NCBI GenBank assembly: GCA_964645935.1
Contig: CAZYAK010000076.1
Location: 1 to 6,631 of the forward strand
Reading direction: 5' to 3'
Length of the DNA: 6,631 nt
Source of the DNA: CAZYAK01 sp964645935
Lineage (GTDB): Bacteria; Patescibacteriota; Gracilibacteria; Peribacterales; Peribacteraceae
Both the position numbers and the translations under genes were made by a program. How positions within the stretch are numbered: position 1 is the stretch's first letter; every line of letters begins with the position of its first letter. This document shows, in pieces, positions 1 through 5,602 of this stretch. A model generated the notes under the pieces. That model ran no database searches. It worked only from the letters and a program-made list of their open reading frames with translations, and was not told the DNA's origin.

Positions 1-153
1 GGACGTGATGAACGTGGTGAGAAGGAGGAGCCAGACCATGTACCCGATGGCGCTACCGTTGCGTCCTGTCAGTACGCGGCGGTAGTGGGATGGCTTCGTG
101 AGGGAGAGCCAGATCGAGACAAAGAAGGACTTGATGCGCTGCATGTTCGGCAT
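1..153 (-). CDS. DUF1189-like membrane protein, N-terminal fragment (runs off the left edge)
   Basis: This leftward reading frame starts with ATG at 153 and stays open for 51 codons to the window edge, so only the N-terminus is visible. It begins MPNMQRIKSFFVSIWLSLTK and continues with PSHYRRVL, then a hydrophobic stretch (about residues 36-51, rich in Leu, Trp, Thr and Ile) that looks like the start of a first transmembrane helix. A short amphipathic leader of the type 'F..S.WLSLT.P..YR.V', followed at once by a membrane segment, is the usual opening of DUF1189 proteins, whose function is unknown. GGAAG lies about five bases before the ATG; it is the only recognisable Shine-Dalgarno-like site in the window. 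A second Met at codon 4 (position 144) is an alternative start. The gene lies 58 bp downstream of the glycosyltransferase stop on the same strand, so the two may be co-transcribed. The family call rests on a short segment and is tentative. Confidence 0.6.
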   Translation of the reverse strand, partial: MPNMQRIKSFFVSIWLSLTKPSHYRRVLTGRNGSAIGYMVWLLLLTTFITS

Positions 154-211
154 GCTACTTCCGGAATCGTCCGATGGACAAGGAAAACTAGCTCTCAGGG
201 CGCCGGGATTC

Positions 212-1147
212 TCATGGGCGCCAGGCTTTTGCGCGCTCGGCATGGTGCGCTTTCTCCTCCCGCTCCTCGGTTTCGATGCCGCGCAGGAATGCCGCAGCGT
301 GGCGGCCCCGCATGGTGGGCAGTAGCGCGAGCGCGCGGTACGCGAGGCGCTTGGATCCGCGCGGCAGACGGTCGAGTGATGGAGTGATCCGTGCCAGGCG
401 GACGGCCGAGCGCCCCAGTGTCTCCATGCGTGCCAGCGAGGCGTCCATCGTCATGTGGTGATGATGGTGCGCGTGCGCGTCTGGGTCGTAGAGGAGGGGC
501 AAGCCGGCGGATGCGAGGCGCTGGCCCCACTCCACGTCCTCCCACCCGTACAGCGACACATCCTCGCGGAATGGGTGCGCACGGGCGATATCCGTGGGGA
601 GGCTCAAGTGACTCGTGTACGTGAAGCGGTGCTGGATTTCTGGCGGCACGGCGCCGTGGGCGTAGGGACGCAGAAACGGATACCCAAACTGCCAGCCGCT
701 CTCCTCCAGCCACACCATGACCTGTGTGAGTTCCAGCGCCGGATCCCAGGTGGTATAACCCAGCACGGCGGAGGGCTTCTTGGCTGCCGCGTGCATGGTG
801 AGGTGTCGCTCGCAGGCGGCGGAGCCCAGGTAGATATCGTCGCCGATGAAGAGCGTGAGCGGCGCCGTAGCCTTCTCCACGCCGCGGTTGCGTGCGACGC
901 CCTGATGGCTCTTGGAGATCTCTACGAAGACGATCGAGTGCACCGACCCCTTCCCATTGCCGCGATCGCTCTCCCCGATGTGTGCCATCAGCTTCGCCGT
1001 GGGGGCGTCGTGCCCGTCGCTCACCACGATCAGCTGGAGGTCCCGGGCGATGGTCTGCTTCTCCAGGTGCTCCAGCGTTCGATCGAGGATCTCGGCGCGC
1101 TTGTGCGTGGGGATGACGACGGAGAGGGCTGGGGCGGGGTGATGCAC
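212..1147 (-). CDS. Family 2 (GT-A fold) glycosyltransferase
   Basis: A 311-residue protein likely to transfer a sugar from a nucleotide-sugar donor to a lipid-linked or surface glycan at the cytoplasmic face. Domain order is typical of GT2: the opening strand SVVIPTHKR (residues 9-17), the nucleotide-binding Asp in VVSDGHD (about 44), the helix GVARNRGVEKA (83-93), the DXD-like metal site LFIGDDI (99-105), and the acceptor-side GWEDVEW motif (201-207), whose Glu-Asp is the expected catalytic base. The C-terminal 70 residues are basic and alanine-rich, without a membrane segment, so the protein is probably soluble or peripherally membrane-bound. A histidine-rich patch (residues 225-231, five consecutive His) follows YDPDA, where related enzymes usually carry one or two His. 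The start is GTG at 1147; an in-frame TAA lies about a dozen codons upstream and no ATG lies between. No good ribosome binding site is visible. Donor and acceptor cannot be predicted. The long open frames antisense to it are shadows. Confidence 0.88.
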   Translation of the reverse strand: MHHPAPALSVVIPTHKRAEILDRTLEHLEKQTIARDLQLIVVSDGHDAPTAKLMAHIGESDRGNGKGSVHSIVFVEISKSHQGVARNRGVEKATAPLTLFIGDDIYLGSAACERHLTMHAAAKKPSAVLGYTTWDPALELTQVMVWLEESGWQFGYPFLRPYAHGAVPPEIQHRFTYTSHLSLPTDIARAHPFREDVSLYGWEDVEWGQRLASAGLPLLYDPDAHAHHHHHMTMDASLARMETLGRSAVRLARITPSLDRLPRGSKRLAYRALALLPTMRGRHAAAFLRGIETEEREEKAHHAERAKAWRP

Positions 1148-1167
1148 GGCCCCATGGTAGCGCTGGA

Positions 1168-1258
1168 GAGGCGGTAGGCGTTAGGAGGTAGGCCGTAGGA
1201 TGGAGGCGCACGGATGAACAGCGCGTTCTACTCCCTACGTCCTCACACCTACATCCTC
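1168..1258. repeat. Inverted pair of 7-bp-period TAGG arrays (imperfect hairpin)
   Basis: On the + strand, 1168-1202 is five heptads of the form (T/G)AGGNN(G/T), each starting with TAGG or GAGG exactly seven bases after the last; a sixth (GAGGCGC) follows at 1203. The opposite strand of 1224-1258 carries five heptads of the same form (for example GAGGATG at 1258-1252 and TAGGTGT at 1251-1245; the innermost one, TAGAACG, is degenerate). The two 35-bp arms are in register and separated by 21 bp, so the AGG cores of the outer heptads pair with CCT cores opposite while the variable third parts mostly do not; the second pair matches 6 of 7. It fills most of the divergent spacer between the glycosyltransferase and tsaB and ends five bases before the first tsaB ATG. 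It could be a cruciform or RNA hairpin, a binding site, or a small mobile palindromic element. Its function is unknown. Confidence 0.7.
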
Positions 1259-1264
1259 TAGAAT
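1259..1264 (+). promoter_or_regulatory. Possible -10 element for tsaB
   Basis: TAGAAT matches five of six positions of the sigma-70 -10 consensus. Transcription starting six or seven bases downstream would give an mRNA beginning just before the ATG at 1275, that is, an almost leaderless transcript. No convincing -35 hexamer lies 16-18 bp upstream, because that interval is the right arm of the heptad repeat. The call is weak and rests on one hexamer. Confidence 0.2.
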
Positions 1265-1274
1265 GGTTTCCGTG

Positions 1275-1871
1275 ATGCGTACCCTCTTCATCGACCTCGG
1301 CAGCCACCTCGGATCCGTCGCGTGCGTAGAAGGCGCTGCCGCGCGTGTCACGCCGCTGGACGCGCGCGCGGACGACGCGTCACTTGCCGAGGTCATTCGC
1401 TCTGCGCTCGCGGCTGCCGGCTGGACCTTCAAAGATCTTGAGCGTCTGGCGTGCGTAGAAGGGCCGGGCGGATTCACCAGTTTGCGCGTGGCGGTGTCGT
1501 GTGTGAATGCCTTGGCCTACGCGCTCAACATCCCCGCCGCGGGTCTGCACCTGGCGGACCTCTACGCAGCGCGGGCGGGGGACGCGTCTTCCTTCCTCTG
1601 GCTGCACTCCACCAAGCGCACCCAGCTCTTCCTTCGCCGCTTCCCCGGCAACGTCGAACCCGAGTGCCTAGATCTCTCCGCACTCGCGTCGCACCTGCGC
1701 CCTGGTGACCGGTGGGTGGGCGAGCTGTTGCCCGAGCACGCCGCTGCGGTCGTGGCGCTTGGCATAGAGCCGCTGCCAGTGTGTCCTACGGAGGAGGTCC
1801 TCCCCGTCGTTCTCGACGGGCTGGCGTACGGAAAAGGGACCATTGTGCCGTGGTATGGACGGGGCTGGTGA
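1275..1871 (+). CDS. tsaB: tRNA t6A modification protein TsaB (YeaZ-like), short form
   Basis: TsaB is the non-catalytic scaffold that dimerises with TsaD and, with TsaE and TsaC, makes N6-threonylcarbamoyladenosine at position 37 of ANN-decoding tRNAs in the cytoplasm. Counting from the ATG at 1275 (198 residues), the protein opens with MRTLFIDLGSHLGSVA, the ASKHA-type first strand that normally reads 'MR.LAIDTS....VA'. The TsaB signature follows at residues 63-71 as GPGGFTSLR, where the usual form is GPGSFTGLR. The short C-terminal tail VPWYGRGW resembles the family's 'P.YLR' ending. It is slightly shorter than E. coli TsaB, and the mid-protein segment where the E. coli protein has IDAR reads LHSTKR. 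An ATG at 1263 adds four residues (MVSV); 1275 is preferred because it gives the conserved N-terminus. Neither start has a Shine-Dalgarno site. TsaD and the acetyltransferase RimI, common neighbours, are not in this window. Confidence 0.85.
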   Translation: MRTLFIDLGSHLGSVACVEGAAARVTPLDARADDASLAEVIRSALAAAGWTFKDLERLACVEGPGGFTSLRVAVSCVNALAYALNIPAAGLHLADLYAARAGDASSFLWLHSTKRTQLFLRRFPGNVEPECLDLSALASHLRPGDRWVGELLPEHAAAVVALGIEPLPVCPTEEVLPVVLDGLAYGKGTIVPWYGRGW

Positions 1872-1999
1872 GTGTGGAGCGCTTGTCCCGTCGCTGGTTG
1901 CTGCGCTTGTCTCGCCAAGACGCGTTTCGACGCGGTGTGCAGGCTTGTGACGTGCGAACATTGCCGGTAGATAGTGTCCACTACGCTTCCTTTTTTTCC

Positions 2000-2674
2000 A
2001 TGAACGAAACCCTGTACGCCATCGATGAAACGGTGAAATCCGCTACGAGTTCATCCAACGATCAGCAGCCCGGGCCCGAGGAGCAGGATATACCCAAGGA
2101 GACGCCAGTGGGTTACACCGTGGGGGTGGCGTCCGCCACGCTTCGCTACCTGGCGTCCAAGATGTTCCACCGCAACGACGTGGCGCGGGAGAATGCGGAG
2201 CGCGTGCCAGAGGTCGTCGCCGACATTGAGCGCGGCCTGAGTGCCTGGGCGGACATGTTCTCCATCCAGCCGTCCTACGAGACGGGGGAGCGCGTGGACC
2301 ATCCGGCCCTCGTGACGGAGTGCCAGCCCGGCACGCCCTCACCCTTCGAGGTGAGCGCTGCGTTTGGGGAGGAACTGCGCGAGAAGCTCGACCGGCTCCA
2401 GGGCCGGGAGGACACCAAGGCGGACATCGCTGCGCTGGAGGCGCGCTTCACTGTGCTTTCAGCCAAGCACGCCGTGGCCAAGGAGATCAAGACGTGGTGG
2501 GACGAACGCCTAACAGTGTTCTCCTACGGCGGCGTGTACGATCCCGCGCTCCGGGAGCTGCGCAGCGGCATCCCCGCCGAAGCGCTCGTCGACGGATCCG
2601 GGGAGCGCGCGACCCCGTTCACGGAGCAGGAGGCCCCAAGCCGAAGGGTCCAGAACGAGGTGACCAAGGCCTGA
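2000..2674 (+). CDS. Unrecognised soluble protein encoded between tsaB and secA
   Basis: I do not recognise a family. From the ATG at 2000 the product has 224 residues. Residues about 11-36 are polar and low in complexity (Ser, Gln, Pro, Glu) and probably disordered. Residues 38-58 (VGYTVGVASATLRYLASKMF) look helical but not hydrophobic enough for a membrane segment. Residues 60-90 and 115-170 are charged and helix-rich, the latter with heptad-like spacing (EELREKLDRLQ, IAALEARFTVL) that suggests a coiled coil. KTWWDERLTVFSYGGVYDPALRELR (about 164-188) is the most distinctive segment. No signal peptide, cysteine pair or known catalytic motif is visible. The frame stays open upstream: a GTG at 1868 overlapping the tsaB TGA would add 44 residues. 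ATG 2000 is preferred because codon use in 1868-1999 is poorer in G/C at third positions and richer in TTG, but neither start has a good ribosome binding site. The gene ends 94 bp before secA. Confidence 0.7.
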   Translation: MNETLYAIDETVKSATSSSNDQQPGPEEQDIPKETPVGYTVGVASATLRYLASKMFHRNDVARENAERVPEVVADIERGLSAWADMFSIQPSYETGERVDHPALVTECQPGTPSPFEVSAAFGEELREKLDRLQGREDTKADIAALEARFTVLSAKHAVAKEIKTWWDERLTVFSYGGVYDPALRELRSGIPAEALVDGSGERATPFTEQEAPSRRVQNEVTKA

Positions 2675-2690
2675 GCGCAGGATGACGTCC

Positions 2691-2712
2691 GGGGGATTTA
2701 TGCTATCCTCCC
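2691..2712 (+). promoter_or_regulatory. Small hairpin in the secA leader
   Basis: GGGGGAT at 2691-2697 pairs with ATCC and CCC at 2705-2712, leaving T2709 bulged and a seven-base loop (ttatgct). It lies 17 bp after the stop of the upstream gene and 56 bp before the secA ATG. No T-run follows, so it is not an obvious terminator. ATGACG (2682-2687) and TATCCT (2704-2709) are 16 bp apart and each matches a sigma-70 hexamer at four of six positions, so a weak secA promoter may overlap it. Both ideas are tentative. Confidence 0.25.
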
Positions 2713-2768
2713 CCTCCCGCCTTGGTCTAGGATTTTGCCCGATACAAGTGCGGTGATCCGCGTTTCGC

Positions 2769-5513
2769 ATGGCGTTCCTCGATACCCTCAATCGGCTGCT
2801 CGGTGACCCGAACGTGAAGGAGCTCAAAAAGCTCACTCCCGTCGTGCGTGCCGTGCGCGAGCGCGGGGCAAAAGACGACATCCGTGCGCTCACCCTGGAA
2901 GCCCTTCCCGGTCGTACCGAGGACATGCGCAAGCGCCTGCAGGCGGACATTGCCGCGGGCAAGACGGAAAAGGCCGCCCTGGAAGCCCTGCTCCCTGAAG
3001 CATTTGCCGTGGCTATCCGCGCCTGCGAGCTCCTCAAGGAGTCCGGCGCGTCCAAACAGATCGGCAAACAGACCTTCGTGTGGGACATGGTGCCATTTGA
3101 CGTGCAGATCCTCGGCGGCGCTGCGCTCCACCGGGGCTGCATCGCGGAGATGAAGACCGGAGAGGGCAAGACGCTCGTCTGCACCCTACCGGTGTATCTC
3201 AACGCGCTGCTCGGCAAGGGTGTGCACGTGGTCACCGTCAACGACTACCTCGCCAAGCGCGACGCCACCTGGATGGGTCTCCTCTACACCACGCTTGGCC
3301 TCTCGGTTGGCGTCATCGTGCACGGGCTGCCCAACGCGCAACGCCGTGAGGCCTACGCCGCCGACGTCACGTACGGCACCAATAGTGAGTACGGCTTTGA
3401 CTACCTGCGTGACAACATGGCGCCATCTATCAAGCGCATGGTGCAGCGCGGCCTCCACTACGCCATCGTGGACGAGGTCGACTCTATCCTCGTGGACGAG
3501 GCACGCACGCCGCTCATCATCAGCCAGCCCGCAGACGAGTCCACCGCCAAGTACCAGCAGTATGCCGCGCTGGTGCGCAACCTGGAGGAGAATACGCACT
3601 TTAACAAGGACGAGAAGCAGCGCGCCGTCACGCTCACAGAGGAGGGTATTAAGAAGATGGAGCAGCTGCTTGGCCTCGACAACATCTACACGGAGAAGGG
3701 CTTCGAGGAGGTGCACCACATCGAGCAGGCTCTCAAGGCACATGCCATCTTCAAGCGCGATGTGGACTACGTGTCTAAGGACGGCGAGATCGTCATCGTG
3801 GACGAGTTCACGGGGCGCCTTATGCCCGGGCGCCGCTACAGCCATGGTCTGCACCAGGCCATCGAGGCCAAGGAGGGCGTGGAGGTGCAGCGCGAGAGCA
3901 AGACACTCGCCACCATTACGTTCCAGAATTACTTCCGCCTCTTCTCCAAGCTCGCCGGCATGACGGGCACAGCCAAGACGGAAGAGGAAGAGTTCGACTC
4001 CATCTACAAGCTGCGCGTGATCGTGATCCCCACCAACCGCGCGATGGTCCGCATGGATATGCCAGACGCCGTGTACCGCACCGTGGCGTCCAAGTTTATG
4101 GCCGTGGCCAAGATCGCCAAGGAGAAGAACGCCAAGGGACAGCCGGTGCTCATCGGCACCACCTCCATCGAGAAGTCCGAAGCCATGAGCCTTCTCCTGC
4201 AGCAGCTCGGCGTCCCGCACCAGGTTCTCAACGCCAAGCAGCACGAGAAAGAGGCCGACATCGTGGCCCAGGCCGGCCAGAAGGGGAACGTGACGATCGC
4301 CACCAACATGGCCGGACGCGGCACGGACATCAAACTGGGCGAGGGCGTGCAAGCGTTGGGCGGTTTGGTCATCCTCGGCACGGAGCGCCACGAGGCGCGC
4401 CGCATCGACAACCAGCTGCGCGGACGAGCCGGACGCCAGGGGGACCCGGGCGAGAGCCGCTTCTTCGTCTCCATGGAGGACGAGCTCATGCGCCTCTTTG
4501 GGGGCGACCGGCTCAAGACCATAATGGAGCGCCTCAAGGTCCCGGACGACGTGCCACTAGAGAACCCGCTTGTCTCGCGTTCCATCGAGAGCGCGCAGAA
4601 AAAGGTGGAAGGCCGCAACTTCGACATCCGTCGCCACGTCCTGCAGTACGACGACGTGATGAACAAGCACCGTGACATCATCTACAAGCGCCGTCGCAAA
4701 ATTCTGGAGAAGGTCCAGGAGGCCGAGGTCACGGGTCCCGTTGCAGAGGGGTCCCAGGCGGAGACGTCGCTGCCCCTCCACGACGAGATCGTCCAGGATC
4801 TCCGCGCAGAGGCCGCCGCGCTCGTCCGTGTTCATGCCCCCGGTGAGGACCCGGAGGAATGGAACATCCAAGAGATCGGCGAGAGCCTTTCGGCGCTCCA
4901 CCAGGGTCTGGTTTCGGGTGAGCACCGTCAGCACCTCTCAACGTTCAACGACCGCGAAAAGCTCCAGGCGTACGTCACGGACCTGCTGGTCGGGTTTTAT
5001 GAGCGCAAGTGCGCCGAGACCCTGCGCGAGACCGTCGCCCGCGCCGAGAGCGTGGTGACGCTGCGTTCCATCGACGCGCACTGGATGGACCACATCGATG
5101 ACATGTCGCACCTGCGGGAGCAGGTGGCGTTCTCGGGCTATGCGCAGCGCGACCCGCTCATCGAGTACCAGGACCAGGGCTTCCGCCGTTTCCAGCTCCT
5201 GCTCCAGACCATCAGCACCACCATTGTGCGCACGCTGCTCCAGGCCGACTTCACGCAGTTCGCGCCCCAGGCCATGGTGATCGTCTCCGAAGCCGACGAG
5301 GAAGCAGCTCTGGAGAAGCTCCAGACCAACGAGGACCAGATCGCCGCCGAGCTCGCCGCCACGGGCGCCGCGGGCAACGCCCAGGATCCGTCTGCTGCTC
5401 CCCGCCCCCGTCCAGCCCCAGGAGGCCCCGCCGCCGCCCAGCCCAAGACCGGACGCAACGATCTCTGCTTCTGCGGGAGCGGAAAAAAATTCAAGAAGTG
5501 CCACGGCCAATAA
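2769..5513 (+). CDS. secA: Preprotein translocase ATPase SecA
   Basis: SecA is the cytosolic and membrane-peripheral motor that binds preproteins and drives them through SecYEG by ATP hydrolysis. At 914 residues it is full length (E. coli 901). Motifs in order: Walker A MKTGEGKT (128-135); Walker B DEVD (235-238) followed by the SecA hallmark ILVDEARTPLIIS; the preprotein-crosslinking domain, from about 240 to 380, ending in IVIVDEFTGRLMPGRR and LHQAIEAKEGVEVQ; GMTGTA (397-402); the second ATPase half with ATNMAGRGTDIKL (511-523) and QLRGRAGRQGDPGESRFF (549-566); the helical scaffold and wing (about 600-840) with HWMDHIDDMSHLREQV and FSGYAQRDPLIEYQ. A Pro/Ala-rich linker (about 865-893) leads to the zinc motif CFCGSGKKFKKCH with C900, C902, C911 and H912, the SecB/ribosome-binding tail. 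The start is the only sensible ATG before the conserved N-terminus FLDTLNRLLG; no Shine-Dalgarno site precedes it. The gene looks intact and functional. Confidence 0.98.
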   Translation: MAFLDTLNRLLGDPNVKELKKLTPVVRAVRERGAKDDIRALTLEALPGRTEDMRKRLQADIAAGKTEKAALEALLPEAFAVAIRACELLKESGASKQIGKQTFVWDMVPFDVQILGGAALHRGCIAEMKTGEGKTLVCTLPVYLNALLGKGVHVVTVNDYLAKRDATWMGLLYTTLGLSVGVIVHGLPNAQRREAYAADVTYGTNSEYGFDYLRDNMAPSIKRMVQRGLHYAIVDEVDSILVDEARTPLIISQPADESTAKYQQYAALVRNLEENTHFNKDEKQRAVTLTEEGIKKMEQLLGLDNIYTEKGFEEVHHIEQALKAHAIFKRDVDYVSKDGEIVIVDEFTGRLMPGRRYSHGLHQAIEAKEGVEVQRESKTLATITFQNYFRLFSKLAGMTGTAKTEEEEFDSIYKLRVIVIPTNRAMVRMDMPDAVYRTVASKFMAVAKIAKEKNAKGQPVLIGTTSIEKSEAMSLLLQQLGVPHQVLNAKQHEKEADIVAQAGQKGNVTIATNMAGRGTDIKLGEGVQALGGLVILGTERHEARRIDNQLRGRAGRQGDPGESRFFVSMEDELMRLFGGDRLKTIMERLKVPDDVPLENPLVSRSIESAQKKVEGRNFDIRRHVLQYDDVMNKHRDIIYKRRRKILEKVQEAEVTGPVAEGSQAETSLPLHDEIVQDLRAEAAALVRVHAPGEDPEEWNIQEIGESLSALHQGLVSGEHRQHLSTFNDREKLQAYVTDLLVGFYERKCAETLRETVARAESVVTLRSIDAHWMDHIDDMSHLREQVAFSGYAQRDPLIEYQDQGFRRFQLLLQTISTTIVRTLLQADFTQFAPQAMVIVSEADEEAALEKLQTNEDQIAAELAATGAAGNAQDPSAAPRPRPAPGGPAAAQPKTGRNDLCFCGSGKKFKKCHGQ

Positions 5514-5564
5514 CCTTGGGGAGGTTGAGAGCCCGGAGAGCCGAGGCGTGTACGAGTACGCGAC

Positions 5565-5582
5565 AAAAAGCGTGAGCTGCTC
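5565..5582. terminator. Possible left half of an IS-interrupted secA terminator
   Basis: The left flank ends with AAAAAGC then GTGAGCTGCTC directly before the IS, and the right flank begins CTCAAG. Joining them at one copy of CTC restores the palindrome TGAGC-T-GCTCA inside AAAAAGC...AAG. If the sequence past the window continued with CTTTTT, this would be an ordinary bidirectional intrinsic terminator for secA, split by the insertion. Only half is visible, the stem contains one G-A mismatch, and this is inference. Confidence 0.25.
5580..5582. repeat. Putative 3-bp target duplication, left copy (CTC)
   Basis: CTC directly precedes the left terminal repeat and recurs at 6626-6628, one base after the right repeat. 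IS30-family elements typically duplicate two or three bases. With only three bases, chance is a real alternative. Confidence 0.4.
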
Positions 5583-5602
5583 TCAACCTCCAAGTGCAAC
5601 AC
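5583..5602 (+). repeat. IS30 terminal inverted repeat, transposase-distal end
   Basis: The sequence TCAACCTCCAAGTGCAACAC is the exact reverse complement of 6605-6624. The minus strand of this repeat also encodes the last residues of the transposase and its TGA stop (5585-5583), so coding runs to the tip of the element. Confidence 0.92.

Larger units (their letters stand above)
5520..5591. repeat. Perfect 13-bp inverted repeat spanning the secA 3' flank and the IS end
   Basis: GGAGGTTGAGAGC at 5520-5532 is exactly reverse-complementary to 5579-5591, with 46 bp between. The right arm covers the outer nine bases of the IS terminal repeat plus four flanking bases. The left arm, seven bases after the secA stop, reads like the opposite IS end; with two extra Gs tolerated, the match extends to CTTGG (5515-5519). 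A smaller inner hairpin (CGTGTA/TACGCG around 5548-5563) sits in the spacer. No T-run follows the large stem, so it is not a standard terminator. Confidence 0.6.

Noticed and set aside
154..211. Terminator or promoter between the glycosyltransferase and the DUF1189-like gene
   Set aside because: Only a GGCGCC palindrome and a CGGA/TCCG four-base stem are present, with a run of just four Ts; neither is strong enough to call.
455..1177. 240-codon plus-strand open frame antisense to the glycosyltransferase
   Set aside because: It lies entirely opposite a clear GT2 gene, has no recognisable motif, and its length is explained by high GC and the codon bias of the real gene.
1168..1258. CRISPR array or riboswitch
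   Set aside because: Units are seven bases with no spacers, and the arms are inverted, so it is not CRISPR. No conserved riboswitch core is recognisable and the structure lies between divergent genes.
195..1307. 370-codon open frame on the minus strand overlapping the glycosyltransferase and the tsaB start
   Set aside because: The translation is Arg/Pro/His-rich low-complexity sequence without domains. It is an out-of-frame shadow of the GT2 gene in GC-rich DNA.
1712..1867. Upstream extension of the unrecognised gene into tsaB
   Set aside because: The frame is open but overlaps tsaB coding sequence, and the product there is Arg/Ala-rich nonsense. At most the start could be the GTG at 1868.
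3186..4391. 401-codon minus-strand open frame inside secA
   Set aside because: Complementary-strand shadow of a highly conserved secA region; the product is His/Leu/Val-rich without domain features.
5533..5578. Intrinsic terminator for secA in the spacer after its stop
   Set aside because: The CGTGTA/TACGCG hairpin is followed by an A-run, not a T-run, on the secA strand, so it does not work as a terminator as seen.
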